A program made the position numbers and the translations under genes. The notes under the pieces are model-generated. The model made no database searches. It saw only the letters and a list, made by a program, of their open reading frames with translations, and was not told the origin of the DNA. From Candidatus Berkiella aquae (GTDB lineage Bacteria > Pseudomonadota > Gammaproteobacteria > Berkiellales > Berkiellaceae), in NCBI RefSeq assembly GCF_001431295.2, contig NZ_LKAJ02000001.1:2852001-2916000 (forward strand): DNA of 64,000 bases, in the 5' to 3' direction. Below are positions 19,371-26,864 of this stretch, one piece after another (the first letter of the stretch is position 1; the number at the start of each line of letters is the position of its first letter).

Positions 19371-19997
19371 ATGATGTTATTGAATCCCCAAACAGCTTTT
19401 CACCAATGCGTCGACGTTATTGCGAATGCCTGGAAAAGCCCATCGATTTATCAAAAAATGTCTGTTATTCCGGCTGCACTTTTCGCTCTAGTGCTTGCGG
19501 TTCCTGCAGCACTACAATATGGTTTACTCAAAAGCATTATTGAACCATTACAGAAAACAACACAAGAACGTGCCGTTCTTCTTAACAATCAAGTGCAATC
19601 AACCCCAATCATGAGCAAAGTGAATCATCTTGATAGAAATTTAGTTGAAATAGACGATCCTAATCCTGTCTCAGCCTTAGCAACCTTACAGGGCTTATTG
19701 CAAACACATCCTGATAAGATCCCGGTGTTTTCAATCAAGACGCAACAAGCTGTGAATCAATATTTAAAAGAAGTGAATCAGCTTGCGCTACATCGCAAAA
19801 CTGCTGATTTCTCCGAAACGCCTATTCAACCCTTTTTTGCTAACCAGCATTCAAGTGAGGTATCTTCACAAAATATTGAAATAGACCGTCGCAAACCTGC
19901 ATCCTTAAATGCGTTTAAACCTCAACAAAAACCATCAGATACCTCGACTGAAGCAAACAATGTAACCTCACCTAATCCAGCCAGACGCCCCTCTTAA
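19371..19997 (+). CDS. Hypothetical membrane-anchored protein
   Basis: A 208-residue protein with one strong TM segment (VIPAALFALVLAVPAALQYGLL, about residues 32-53). A polar, partly helical region follows, then a Ser/Thr/Pro/Asn-rich tail (KPSDTSTEANNVTSPNPARR). An AAAGGAAAA SD precedes ATG 19371. I recognise no family. Three REP-like motifs follow directly after the stop codon. Confidence 0.55.
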   Translation: MMLLNPQTAFHQCVDVIANAWKSPSIYQKMSVIPAALFALVLAVPAALQYGLLKSIIEPLQKTTQERAVLLNNQVQSTPIMSKVNHLDRNLVEIDDPNPVSALATLQGLLQTHPDKIPVFSIKTQQAVNQYLKEVNQLALHRKTADFSETPIQPFFANQHSSEVSSQNIEIDRRKPASLNAFKPQQKPSDTSTEANNVTSPNPARRPS

Positions 19998-20002
19998 AAT
20001 TA

Positions 20003-20060
20003 AGGACACCCAAAATAAAGGCGCAGGACACCCAAAATTACCTTTAGGACATCCAAAAAG
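20003..20060 (+). repeat. Tandem array of three AGGACAYCCAAAA motifs
   Basis: Three direct copies start at 20003, 20025 and 20046 (AGGACACCCAAAAT, AGGACACCCAAAATT, AGGACATCCAAAAAG), spaced 22 and 21 bp. The same motif flanks the RAYT gene 1.6 kb downstream and recurs near 26.8 kb and 63.0 kb. The conserved GGAC start is of the kind described at the foot of REP elements. Confidence 0.7.
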
Positions 20061-20182
20061 CTTAAGGTTTCTTTGCTTTTATTGTTTCATTCAGACTAAA
20101 TCAGTAAAATGAATCTTAAATCCACGTTATAAGTAAACTAACATAATTTTATTTTTGTCTGGGAAGTATTGGGGGATAATTA

Positions 20183-21637
20183 ATGCTAGGTGGACTCGTA
20201 AACAGTGTAACCAAATTTACCAGTAAAGTTGTTGCTCGAGGTGTTGTTCGTGATGTGGCACAGCTGGTTGATCCACAAGAAGCAGATAATAGTTTAATTG
20301 GCAAATTGGCTCACGCTGGTCAACAATTGAATTTGCTTGCTCAAGGGCAGCCCTTACCTATCGCTGGGCCTTTAGAAGACAATCGAGAAGAATCTCTTAT
20401 CGATGCCCAATTACGACTCGAATTCGCTTTTGGTGAACGACTTTCACATGATTTTGCTTATCGGAATATCACTCAACAACAGACTGTTGTTTCATTACTC
20501 GAAGAAGATAACACTGTCCGTCATTATCAATTAATTAAACTTAGCTCTGATCATCAAGGCATTGATGGAAATATCTTGATCCCTCATTCCGATTCTAAAC
20601 GAAGACGAGTCTATGTGAACTTTCGAGGTTCTGATCCCAGTGTACTCGCAACGTTACATCTTGATTTAGAGAGTAACGCGGGTGAAGAATCGTTTCATCG
20701 TCATTATGCCAAAATAATGAAACAAATTAATGCTCATATTGGTACCGTCTCAGGCCCAAAACAAAAGCCCGTCGAACTGATTATTTCTGGGTATAGCCTA
20801 GGTGGGGCACTTAGCCAGCATTGCTTCAATCTATCAATGTTACTGTCTGCGTTACATTTAAAAGCAGATTTAGAAAAAGAACAAGTTGATATCGAAACAC
20901 AAGAACTTATTACAGCTGCGCAAGATATAGTCGATCAACATTTGTTTAAAGAATTTAAAATAGACCCATTAAAACTCTCACTTGCAGATTATCAACATTT
21001 TTCTGCTGTGCAAAGTTTTAAGATCAATACTTGGGGTTCTACAGGCGTTAGTAAAAGCATTGAAGGCTGTAGTAACTTAATTGCTGATATTTTAGTTAAT
21101 CATGGCAAGGACGTTATTGGCCGTTTTGGCGTTAATATTCTTGATATTGTTCCTCGAACAGGCGATGCAAGAATTTTGTCTGCTTGTCAGGGTGACATCA
21201 TTTATATGAGAGTTAAAGATACCAATGCAGACCTAGGACGCTCCCTCCTTTCAGGGTGCATTTCCGGCGTAGCAGCCGGGATGTTTATGGGAGGACCTTT
21301 TGGCGCCGTTGTCGGAACCGCAACAGCCATTACTCAAGGATTACGCCCAATTGGGTTAGCGCATAGCTGCCTTAATTTTGGCAGCACTGGTGAAAAATTA
21401 GCCGGTAAGCAGTATGAAACGATATTTAATACATCCCTTTGCGATGCGAAAGAGATAGCTCATGATCCATTAGCCGTTTTGTATCATCCTTACCTAATAC
21501 ACGCAAAAGAAACGCTGCGAAAGGCAGGTGATGTTGGTGCCAAAATTAAAGAAGAAGCTTGCAAAGGAATTGTTGTGGGATTAGCCCATGTGCATAAGAT
21601 TGTAGATAAAGCAAAATCACCTAAATTAACAACCTAA
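20183..21637 (+). CDS. Lipase-like alpha/beta hydrolase, candidate effector
   Basis: A 484-residue protein with the nucleophile elbow GYSLGGALS, Ser205, after a hydrophobic strand (VELIISG). It is preceded by RVYVNFRGSD, the typical strand and oxyanion region of class 3 (fungal-type) lipases. Catalytic Asp and His are not obvious. Candidates lie after NILDIVPRTGDA (about residues 318-330). A Gly-rich hydrophobic segment (GCISGVAAGMFMGGPFGAVV, about 357-376) could insert into or associate with membrane. There is no N-terminal signal peptide. Related intracellular pathogens translocate lipases of this kind, so an effector role is possible but inferred. The GGGGG SD lies about ten bases before ATG 20183. 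Confidence 0.65.
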   Translation: MLGGLVNSVTKFTSKVVARGVVRDVAQLVDPQEADNSLIGKLAHAGQQLNLLAQGQPLPIAGPLEDNREESLIDAQLRLEFAFGERLSHDFAYRNITQQQTVVSLLEEDNTVRHYQLIKLSSDHQGIDGNILIPHSDSKRRRVYVNFRGSDPSVLATLHLDLESNAGEESFHRHYAKIMKQINAHIGTVSGPKQKPVELIISGYSLGGALSQHCFNLSMLLSALHLKADLEKEQVDIETQELITAAQDIVDQHLFKEFKIDPLKLSLADYQHFSAVQSFKINTWGSTGVSKSIEGCSNLIADILVNHGKDVIGRFGVNILDIVPRTGDARILSACQGDIIYMRVKDTNADLGRSLLSGCISGVAAGMFMGGPFGAVVGTATAITQGLRPIGLAHSCLNFGSTGEKLAGKQYETIFNTSLCDAKEIAHDPLAVLYHPYLIHAKETLRKAGDVGAKIKEEACKGIVVGLAHVHKIVDKAKSPKLTT

Positions 21638-21648
21638 TCCCTTCTCGC

Positions 21649-21664
21649 GGGACATCCAAAAATA
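21649..21664 (+). repeat. REP-like motif upstream of the RAYT gene
   Basis: GGGACATCCAAAAATA lies 12 bp after the lipase-like gene and 61 bp before the RAYT start. With the inverted copy at 22842-22853 it brackets the transposase gene. Confidence 0.65.
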
Positions 21665-21672
21665 GTTGATAT

Positions 21673-21713
21673 CTGTACTGCAATAGGTTTATATTACACA
21701 TATTGCAGTACAG
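21673..21713 (+). promoter_or_regulatory. 13-bp perfect hairpin abutting the RAYT ribosome-binding site
   Basis: CTGTACTGCAATA (21673-21685) and TATTGCAGTACAG (21701-21713) are perfectly complementary across a 15-base loop. The last two bases of the 3' arm are the first two of AGGA, the only plausible SD for the transposase ATG at 21725. In the transcript the folded hairpin would partly mask the SD. In DNA it is the kind of imperfect or perfect hairpin that Y1 transposases bind. Either would permit autoregulation. Confidence 0.6.
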
Positions 21714-21724
21714 GATGTTGATGT

Positions 21725-22711
21725 ATGACAACTGCTCGCTCCCATCAAATCGATTTAAGCGCTACGCCTTATTATCATTGCATGACCCGCTGCGTGCGCC
21801 GTGCTTACTTATGCGGTCATAATAAGGAGACAGGAAAAGATTATTCCTATCGTAAAGATTGGATAGTCTCACGAATTAAATATTTAGCTGATATTTTTGC
21901 TATTCATATCTGTGCTTATGCCGTCATGAGTAATCATTATCATCTCGTCTTATTTGTTAATGACACATTGGCTTCGCAATGGAGCGAAGAAGAAGTGCAG
22001 TCACGCTGGGGCCAGATTTTTCCTCAAGATGCAAAATCATTAAGCAGCTATTCAAAGAAGGAAGCAGCTTATAAAGTCTCTTTATGGCGGCATCGTTTAA
22101 TGGATATTAGTTGGTTTATGCGTTGTCTAAATGAAAAAATTGCAAGAGCATCAAATAAAGAAGATGAAACCAAAGGTCGCTTTTGGGAAGGACGCTTTAA
22201 ATCCCAAGCATTATTAGATGAAGGAGCAGTTTTAAGTGCCATGGCTTATGTCGATTTAAATCCTATTCGTGCTAAAACAGCTGAAGCATTAGAAACTTCT
22301 GATTTTACTTCCATTCAAGAACGTTTACAGATGTTGGCTAAACAATTAAAGCAAAAGAATGCTATTAATAAAACACAACAACCAAAGCACTTAATGCCAT
22401 TAAAAACACCTCACCAACATCAAATGCCAAAGATTGGTTTTGCATTAAAGGATTATCTAGATTTAGTTGATTCAACAGGACGTGTAATACGTGAAGGGAA
22501 AAGAGGTGTGATCCCTCAAAAAGTATTACCGATATTATCTCGTTTAAATTTGAATCCTAAAGAGTGGGTTAACATGGTTGAACATTTACAAAATCGCTTT
22601 TCTTATGCCATTGGGCATAGTGCTAAGTTACTCAAATTCAATTGTGAAAATAGACACTATGGTCCGAAAGGGATCCTTTACTCAAAAAAATACTATTTTA
22701 CCGTTGCATAA
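21725..22711 (+). CDS. REP-associated transposase-like protein (RAYT, Y1/HUH family)
   Basis: A 328-residue member of the IS200/TnpREP-like Y1 family, which nicks single-stranded hairpin DNA. The HUH metal motif is HYH at residues 71-73 in AVMSNHYHLVLF. The conserved GRFWEGRFKSQALLDE and AYVDLNPIRAK segments follow. In the helix where Y1 enzymes usually carry the catalytic tyrosine (MRCLNEKIARASNKED) I see no tyrosine. The C-terminal 100 residues are a basic extension. There are no IS ends or target duplications. Instead, GGACATCC motifs lie on both sides in inverted orientation, as expected for a single-copy domesticated RAYT. Confidence 0.82.
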   Translation: MTTARSHQIDLSATPYYHCMTRCVRRAYLCGHNKETGKDYSYRKDWIVSRIKYLADIFAIHICAYAVMSNHYHLVLFVNDTLASQWSEEEVQSRWGQIFPQDAKSLSSYSKKEAAYKVSLWRHRLMDISWFMRCLNEKIARASNKEDETKGRFWEGRFKSQALLDEGAVLSAMAYVDLNPIRAKTAEALETSDFTSIQERLQMLAKQLKQKNAINKTQQPKHLMPLKTPHQHQMPKIGFALKDYLDLVDSTGRVIREGKRGVIPQKVLPILSRLNLNPKEWVNMVEHLQNRFSYAIGHSAKLLKFNCENRHYGPKGILYSKKYYFTVA

Positions 22712-22841
22712 TTCATCACAGTCACATCTAATCATTATTTCTCAAGTTTATTATTATACTTAATCTCAATAATTGCTTTTTATGGTAATTATACTATTAA
22801 TATCATAAGCATCATTAAATAGCTTTTAGCTTTTTGAACAA

Positions 22842-22853
22842 TTTGGATGTCCT
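22842..22853 (-). repeat. REP-like motif downstream of the RAYT gene
   Basis: TTTGGATGTCCT is the reverse complement of AGGACATCCAAA and forms an inverted partner to the copy at 21649. It lies about 33 bp before the second double-glycine peptide gene, within its 5' region. Confidence 0.65.
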
Positions 22854-22885
22854 TTATTTCCCTCATTTTTAAGGAAAGCAACGAT

Positions 22886-23191
22886 ATGAGAGTTCTATCA
22901 ATCGATGAAATACCGATGGTGGCAGGTGGTAGTGTAGAATTTCTTGATTTAGCTTATTTATGGGCAGGCTATCATTCCCTAGGAATGGGGATCACCACTT
23001 TTGTTGGTGCTAGCATTGGTGCTTCAATGGGAGTATTCAACCTATTATTTCCAATAGAAGGCACTATCCCTATTGCTGGATTACTTCCAACCGCTTCATT
23101 GATTTTACTCCCTTGTTTACTAGGCGGAACGATTGCATTTTTAGAATATAATGTTGCTAATTATTGTGCCTCATGGGTAGCAACACTATGA
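22886..23191 (+). CDS. Double-glycine leader peptide 2 (bacteriocin/microcin-like)
   Basis: A 101-residue peptide with leader MRVLSIDEIPMVAGG (residues 1-15), the canonical double-glycine signal. The core is hydrophobic and glycine-rich with small-xxx-small zippers (GASIGASMGVF), a proline-containing middle (FPIEGTIPIAGLLP) and a second hydrophobic stretch (LILLPCLLGGTIAFLE). This suggests a membrane-inserting helical hairpin. ATG 22886 is chosen because AAGGAAAG lies directly upstream; a further 13 residues from 22847 would bury the leader. No exporter or immunity gene is adjacent. It sits between the RAYT gene and tspO. Confidence 0.72.
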   Translation: MRVLSIDEIPMVAGGSVEFLDLAYLWAGYHSLGMGITTFVGASIGASMGVFNLLFPIEGTIPIAGLLPTASLILLPCLLGGTIAFLEYNVANYCASWVATL

Positions 23192-23274
23192 AGCACAATA
23201 ATTTTTAGTTGTCCCAAGTAATCTTATTTCGTTAGTAAATAACGGCTAGATAAATATTAAAGGTTGAGCTCCCG

Positions 23275-23757
23275 ATGGTAGATAAAGTAATTAAAAAGAA
23301 CAGATGGCTTTACTGCTTGGTTGGCATAACATGTTGTTTATCAACTGGATTGATATCTGGATTCTTGAGTGGAAGCGCGGATTCATTATGGTATAGAACG
23401 CTGATAAAACCTACATTTAATCCTCCAAGTTGGATTTTCGCCCCTACTTGGATTGTTTTGTACATCATGATGGGAATAGCGCTAGGAATTTTATGGGAAC
23501 AGCGAAAAAAACATATAAGATTGCTCTATCTGTTCGGTTTACAGTTCATTTTAAATGTATGTTGGTCGCCCATGTTTTTTTTAATGCATCGAATTGATCT
23601 TGCACTATATGTCCTCATCTTATTGTGGATTACGATTTTTACTTTTTTATACCAAGCAAGGCGCATATGTTCAGCAGTACTATTGCTTATACCTTATGCT
23701 TTATGGGTCAGTTTTGCATTGATACTAAATATATCGTTTTATATGTTAAACAAATAA
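23275..23757 (+). CDS. tspO: TspO/MBR family protein
   Basis: A tryptophan-rich five-TM membrane protein (160 aa) of the TspO/translocator-protein family, which binds porphyrins and affects stress and photooxidative responses. Family landmarks are WYRTLIKPTFNPPSWIFAP, the LNVCWSPMFF segment and PYALWVSFALILN. It converges on the photolyase gene with an 18-bp gap. TspO proteins are often encoded beside photolyases, consistent with a porphyrin/light-stress role here. Confidence 0.93.
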   Translation: MVDKVIKKNRWLYCLVGITCCLSTGLISGFLSGSADSLWYRTLIKPTFNPPSWIFAPTWIVLYIMMGIALGILWEQRKKHIRLLYLFGLQFILNVCWSPMFFLMHRIDLALYVLILLWITIFTFLYQARRICSAVLLLIPYALWVSFALILNISFYMLNK

Positions 23758-23775
23758 TTTGACAAGATAGTTTGA

Positions 23776-25311
23776 TCACATCTTCCCTTCTTCTAATTTA
23801 AGAAGAATATGCTGTGCGTGATTAACTAGTTGATTTTTCTTTTCATCTGAAAATCGGCTTAATGCTTGATAAATTACTTTCATGCGTTGATTTTTTTTTA
23901 ATTTTTCCTCATTCATTATTAAAAAATTCCAATATAACGCGTTAAACGGGCATGCATTTTCGCCAAATTGCTCTTCTGGATTATAATCACACGACTTGCA
24001 AAAGTTACTCATCCGTTTTATGTATTTGCCACTAGCACAATATGGCTTGCTCGCAAGTAATCCACCATCGCCAAAAAGTGCCATACCAAGTGTATTCGGT
24101 AACTCAACCCACTCAAATGCATCTGCATAAACTGATAAGTACCATCGATGAACTTCTAGGGGGTTAAGTCCTGTCAATAACGCAAAATTTCCCGTAATCA
24201 TTAATCTTTGTATGTGATGTGAATATGCATGTTCACGAGTTTGCTTAACGACTTCTTTTATACAATTCATCTTTGTCTCTCCTCCCCAATAGGACCACGG
24301 CAAAGGATGTTTTGCATCAAAATAATTGTTTGAAATGTATTTTGGCATCATCAACCAGTAGATACCTCTAACATATTCCCGCCAACCCAAAATTTGTCGA
24401 ATAAATCCTTCTGCTGAATTAAGAGGCACGAGCCCTTTTTGATACGCTTCTTCAGCTAAGCCACATAGTTCTAATGGTGACAGTAACCCTAAGTTTATAT
24501 AAGAAGATAAAAGTGAATGATACAGATAAGCTTCGTTTGAAATCATAGCATCTTGATAAGTTCCAAAATCATATAGCAATATTTCTATGAAATGTTGGGC
24601 TTCTTTCAGGGCTTGTTGTCGATTTGTAGCAAAGTAAAAGGGCTCTAGATCACCAAAATTTTTGTTAAAATATAGCTTAACGAGCTCAATAACTTTTAAA
24701 GTTATATCATCCTTTTTATGACTAATTCTGTTAGGGGATGTTAGAGAATTTGGTGCAGCTTTTCGGTTTTCGACATCATAGTTCCATTTGCCGCCGATAG
24801 GAGATTTATCTTCATTCAACAATATGTTATACTTCAAACGCATAGTCCGATAGAAATACTCCATACGTAATTGCTTTTTATTATTTGCCCACTGTGCAAA
24901 TTCAGTTTTAGAGCATAAGAATCGGGCGTCTTCGAATACTTTAAATTTGATATTATTCTTAACGAAAAATGCATTTATCTTTTCTTGAATATGCCATTCA
25001 CTTGGTTCTGTGTAAGTCACTAATGTTGGCTTCAATTTGTTTATGGCCTTTTGTAATTCTTGAAGTAATTCACCATTGTTAACTCTATTTGTATAATCCA
25101 CATAATGTACTTTTAAACCCTTTTGCATCAATTCTTCCGCAAAATGACGCATGGAAGATAATATAAATGCTATTTTTTTGGGGTGATGAGGTATGTAATG
25201 CAATTGTTCTCTGCATTCGCACATAAAAATGATATCTGTTGATGTTGCTTCTGCAAGCATAGGAAGCGAATGGGTAAGTTGATCCCATAAAACAATAATC
25301 AAGTTTTTCAT
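23776..25311 (-). CDS. Fe-S bacterial cryptochrome/(6-4) photolyase (PhrB type)
   Basis: A light-driven DNA repair flavoprotein of the FeS-BCP class, 511 residues. The N-terminal Rossmann-like domain begins IIVLWDQLTHSLPML. The C-terminal FAD domain contains GFIRQILGWREYVRGIYW and HHIQRLMITGNFALL. Four cysteines (MNCIKEV, then FCKSC, then NACPFN) have relative spacing 0, 88, 91 and 104, exactly that of Cys350/438/441/454 that hold the 4Fe-4S cluster in Agrobacterium PhrB. The family repairs (6-4) photoproducts. It lies 93 bp downstream of alkA, on the same strand. Confidence 0.92.
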   Translation of the reverse strand: MKNLIIVLWDQLTHSLPMLAEATSTDIIFMCECREQLHYIPHHPKKIAFILSSMRHFAEELMQKGLKVHYVDYTNRVNNGELLQELQKAINKLKPTLVTYTEPSEWHIQEKINAFFVKNNIKFKVFEDARFLCSKTEFAQWANNKKQLRMEYFYRTMRLKYNILLNEDKSPIGGKWNYDVENRKAAPNSLTSPNRISHKKDDITLKVIELVKLYFNKNFGDLEPFYFATNRQQALKEAQHFIEILLYDFGTYQDAMISNEAYLYHSLLSSYINLGLLSPLELCGLAEEAYQKGLVPLNSAEGFIRQILGWREYVRGIYWLMMPKYISNNYFDAKHPLPWSYWGGETKMNCIKEVVKQTREHAYSHHIQRLMITGNFALLTGLNPLEVHRWYLSVYADAFEWVELPNTLGMALFGDGGLLASKPYCASGKYIKRMSNFCKSCDYNPEEQFGENACPFNALYWNFLIMNEEKLKKNQRMKVIYQALSRFSDEKKNQLVNHAQHILLKLEEGKM

Positions 25312-25404
25312 AAAATCCTATAATTTAATTAGTGAATAGCACAGTACATCTATTTCTGTATACAGATAACTATTATTAAAAGTAGCTTGAATAATTTATT
25401 ACAA

Positions 25405-26367
25405 CTAATGGTTTTGCCTTATGATAGTACGATTATTAGCTAATATGTTTGATGTTTTATCAAATGATCTATTTAGATTATCAAGTAATAAGTGAAAATA
25501 AACAAATCCAGCATAAGGTGACCAAGGTTGAAGCACCTTCATCACAACATCATAGTCAAGCTCTTTTGTTAGATTAAAATATCTTTTGAGATTTTTTTGA
25601 GCACCAATATCATCGCCAGGGAAAATATTGATCCTTCCTAAGCCACGCAATAAAATATATTCCGCAGACCAACGTCCAATGCCTTTTATCTTTTTTAAAT
25701 ATTCAGCAATCTCATCATTTGTCATTAAAGACATCTGCACTTGTAATTCGTCATCTTTATTTTGTAAAGTTTTTGCAATTTGAATCAGTGTATTCGCTTT
25801 TCGCAAACTAAACCCTAATGCTTGTAATGCCTTAGGAGCACATTTTGCAATTCTTGTTGCAGTAGGAAAAGCATAATACGTTTTCTGTTCATATCTTACT
25901 TTTCTTCCATAATGTATGGCCAATCGATTCAACAATTCTATCCCTACATTTAAGGAAAGTTGCTGACAAGCAACCGCATTACAACATGCCTCAAAGATTG
26001 TTAGAAAACGAGGTGGTTTAAGTCCTATAAATGATTTGGCTAAATAATGAAGTTTTGGATGTCCTGCAGCAACTTGATAGAACTTTTTCAAATCACAGGA
26101 CAATGAAAATAATCTTTTGATTTCTTTTTTGAGTAGACTCATTTCTACATCTGATACTGCATGATGCGTTGTGATAGTAAGGGTGGGAGCTTTAATATTC
26201 TTTTGTACTATACAGACCAATATGGGACGTTTACCAACAAGCATCACTCGTTTATAAAACTGACCATCCCAATTATCAATAATATTAGTTTTTCTTCTTC
26301 GAAGGGCCCACACGGTATAGTCCAATCTAAATGGGGCCTTTGCACGAATGGTAAATGAATCTTGCAT
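25405..26367 (-). CDS. AlkA-family DNA-3-methyladenine glycosylase
   Basis: A 320-residue HhH-GPD base-excision glycosylase. The helix-hairpin-helix is KIKGIGRWSAEYILLRGLG, followed by FPGDDIGAQ, whose second Asp matches the catalytic Asp238 of E. coli AlkA. The N-terminal TBP-like half is also present (FRLDYTVWALRR). It removes alkylated purines. The start codon is one base after the stop of the DUF488 gene, so the two form an operon. No Ada-type regulator is adjacent. The C-terminal 20 residues are a short extra tail. Confidence 0.9.
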   Translation of the reverse strand: MQDSFTIRAKAPFRLDYTVWALRRRKTNIIDNWDGQFYKRVMLVGKRPILVCIVQKNIKAPTLTITTHHAVSDVEMSLLKKEIKRLFSLSCDLKKFYQVAAGHPKLHYLAKSFIGLKPPRFLTIFEACCNAVACQQLSLNVGIELLNRLAIHYGRKVRYEQKTYYAFPTATRIAKCAPKALQALGFSLRKANTLIQIAKTLQNKDDELQVQMSLMTNDEIAEYLKKIKGIGRWSAEYILLRGLGRINIFPGDDIGAQKNLKRYFNLTKELDYDVVMKVLQPWSPYAGFVYFHLLLDNLNRSFDKTSNILANNRTIIRQNH

Positions 26368-26368
26368 C

Positions 26369-26722
26369 TTATTTTCTTTTTAACAAGATTTTTTGCAATG
26401 CAACTGCATTATTTCTTTCTAATTCTTTTGAGCTAAACAGTAATGTTACTGTCTTTTTCATTGCTTCTTTTAAAATAATATCGATTAATGCTTCTTTTGT
26501 AGAGAGCTCTTTGACATATCGTTTTTGAAATTCGGTCCATTTTTTAGGGTCATGATCATACCACTTTCGTAGCTCAGTGCTGGGTGCGATTTCCTTTAGC
26601 CATAATTGAATTTCAGCTTCTTCTTTTTTAAGACCACGAGGCCAAAGTCTATCAACTAAGACTCTGAAACCATCTGTCCTGGCGACTGGATCATAAGCTC
26701 GTTTCACTTTTATGGGTTTCAT
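26369..26722 (-). CDS. DUF488 family protein (YeaO-like)
   Basis: A 117-residue protein with the DUF488 hallmarks: DGFRVLVDRLWPRGLKKE near the N-terminus, then WLKEIAPSTELRKWYDHDP and FQKRYVKEL. The family has no firm biochemical role. It is the first gene of a two-gene operon with alkA (1-bp gap), which suggests a link to nucleic-acid or stress response. The start is ATG 26722. Confidence 0.9.
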   Translation of the reverse strand: MKPIKVKRAYDPVARTDGFRVLVDRLWPRGLKKEEAEIQLWLKEIAPSTELRKWYDHDPKKWTEFQKRYVKELSTKEALIDIILKEAMKKTVTLLFSSKELERNNAVALQKILLKRK

Positions 26723-26754
26723 AAGACGCTCATCTAGCTACATAAAGCGATAAA

Positions 26755-26855
26755 AGGACATCCAAAAATACGATTAAGACAGTGACTCGTAAAATTTGGG
26801 TGTCCTATGTAGGAAATAGGGATGTCCTAGGGCTAGAACAAATTTGGGTGTCCTA
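26755..26855. repeat. Cluster of four GGACAYCC motifs, REP/BIME-like
   Basis: AGGACATCCAAAAATA (26755-26770) faces ATTTGGGTGTCCT (26794-26806) as an inverted pair, so the region can fold into a stem-loop. Two further inverted-sense copies follow at 26819-26828 (GGATGTCCTA) and 26840-26855 (AAATTTGGGTGTCCTA). The cluster fills the gap between DUF488 and the autotransporter. It starts ten bases after the autotransporter stop, a position typical of BIMEs at 3' ends. Confidence 0.7.
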
Positions 26856-26864
26856 GCCGTTTAG

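Noticed and set aside
21649..22853. Complete insertion sequence around the RAYT gene
   Set aside because: There are no terminal inverted repeats with target duplication and no TnpB partner; the flanking motifs fit a REP system better.
20003..26855. CRISPR array from the spaced GGACAYCC motifs
   Set aside because: The units are too short (about 14 bp), spacers of 7-8 bp are far below CRISPR size, orientation varies, and no cas gene is present.
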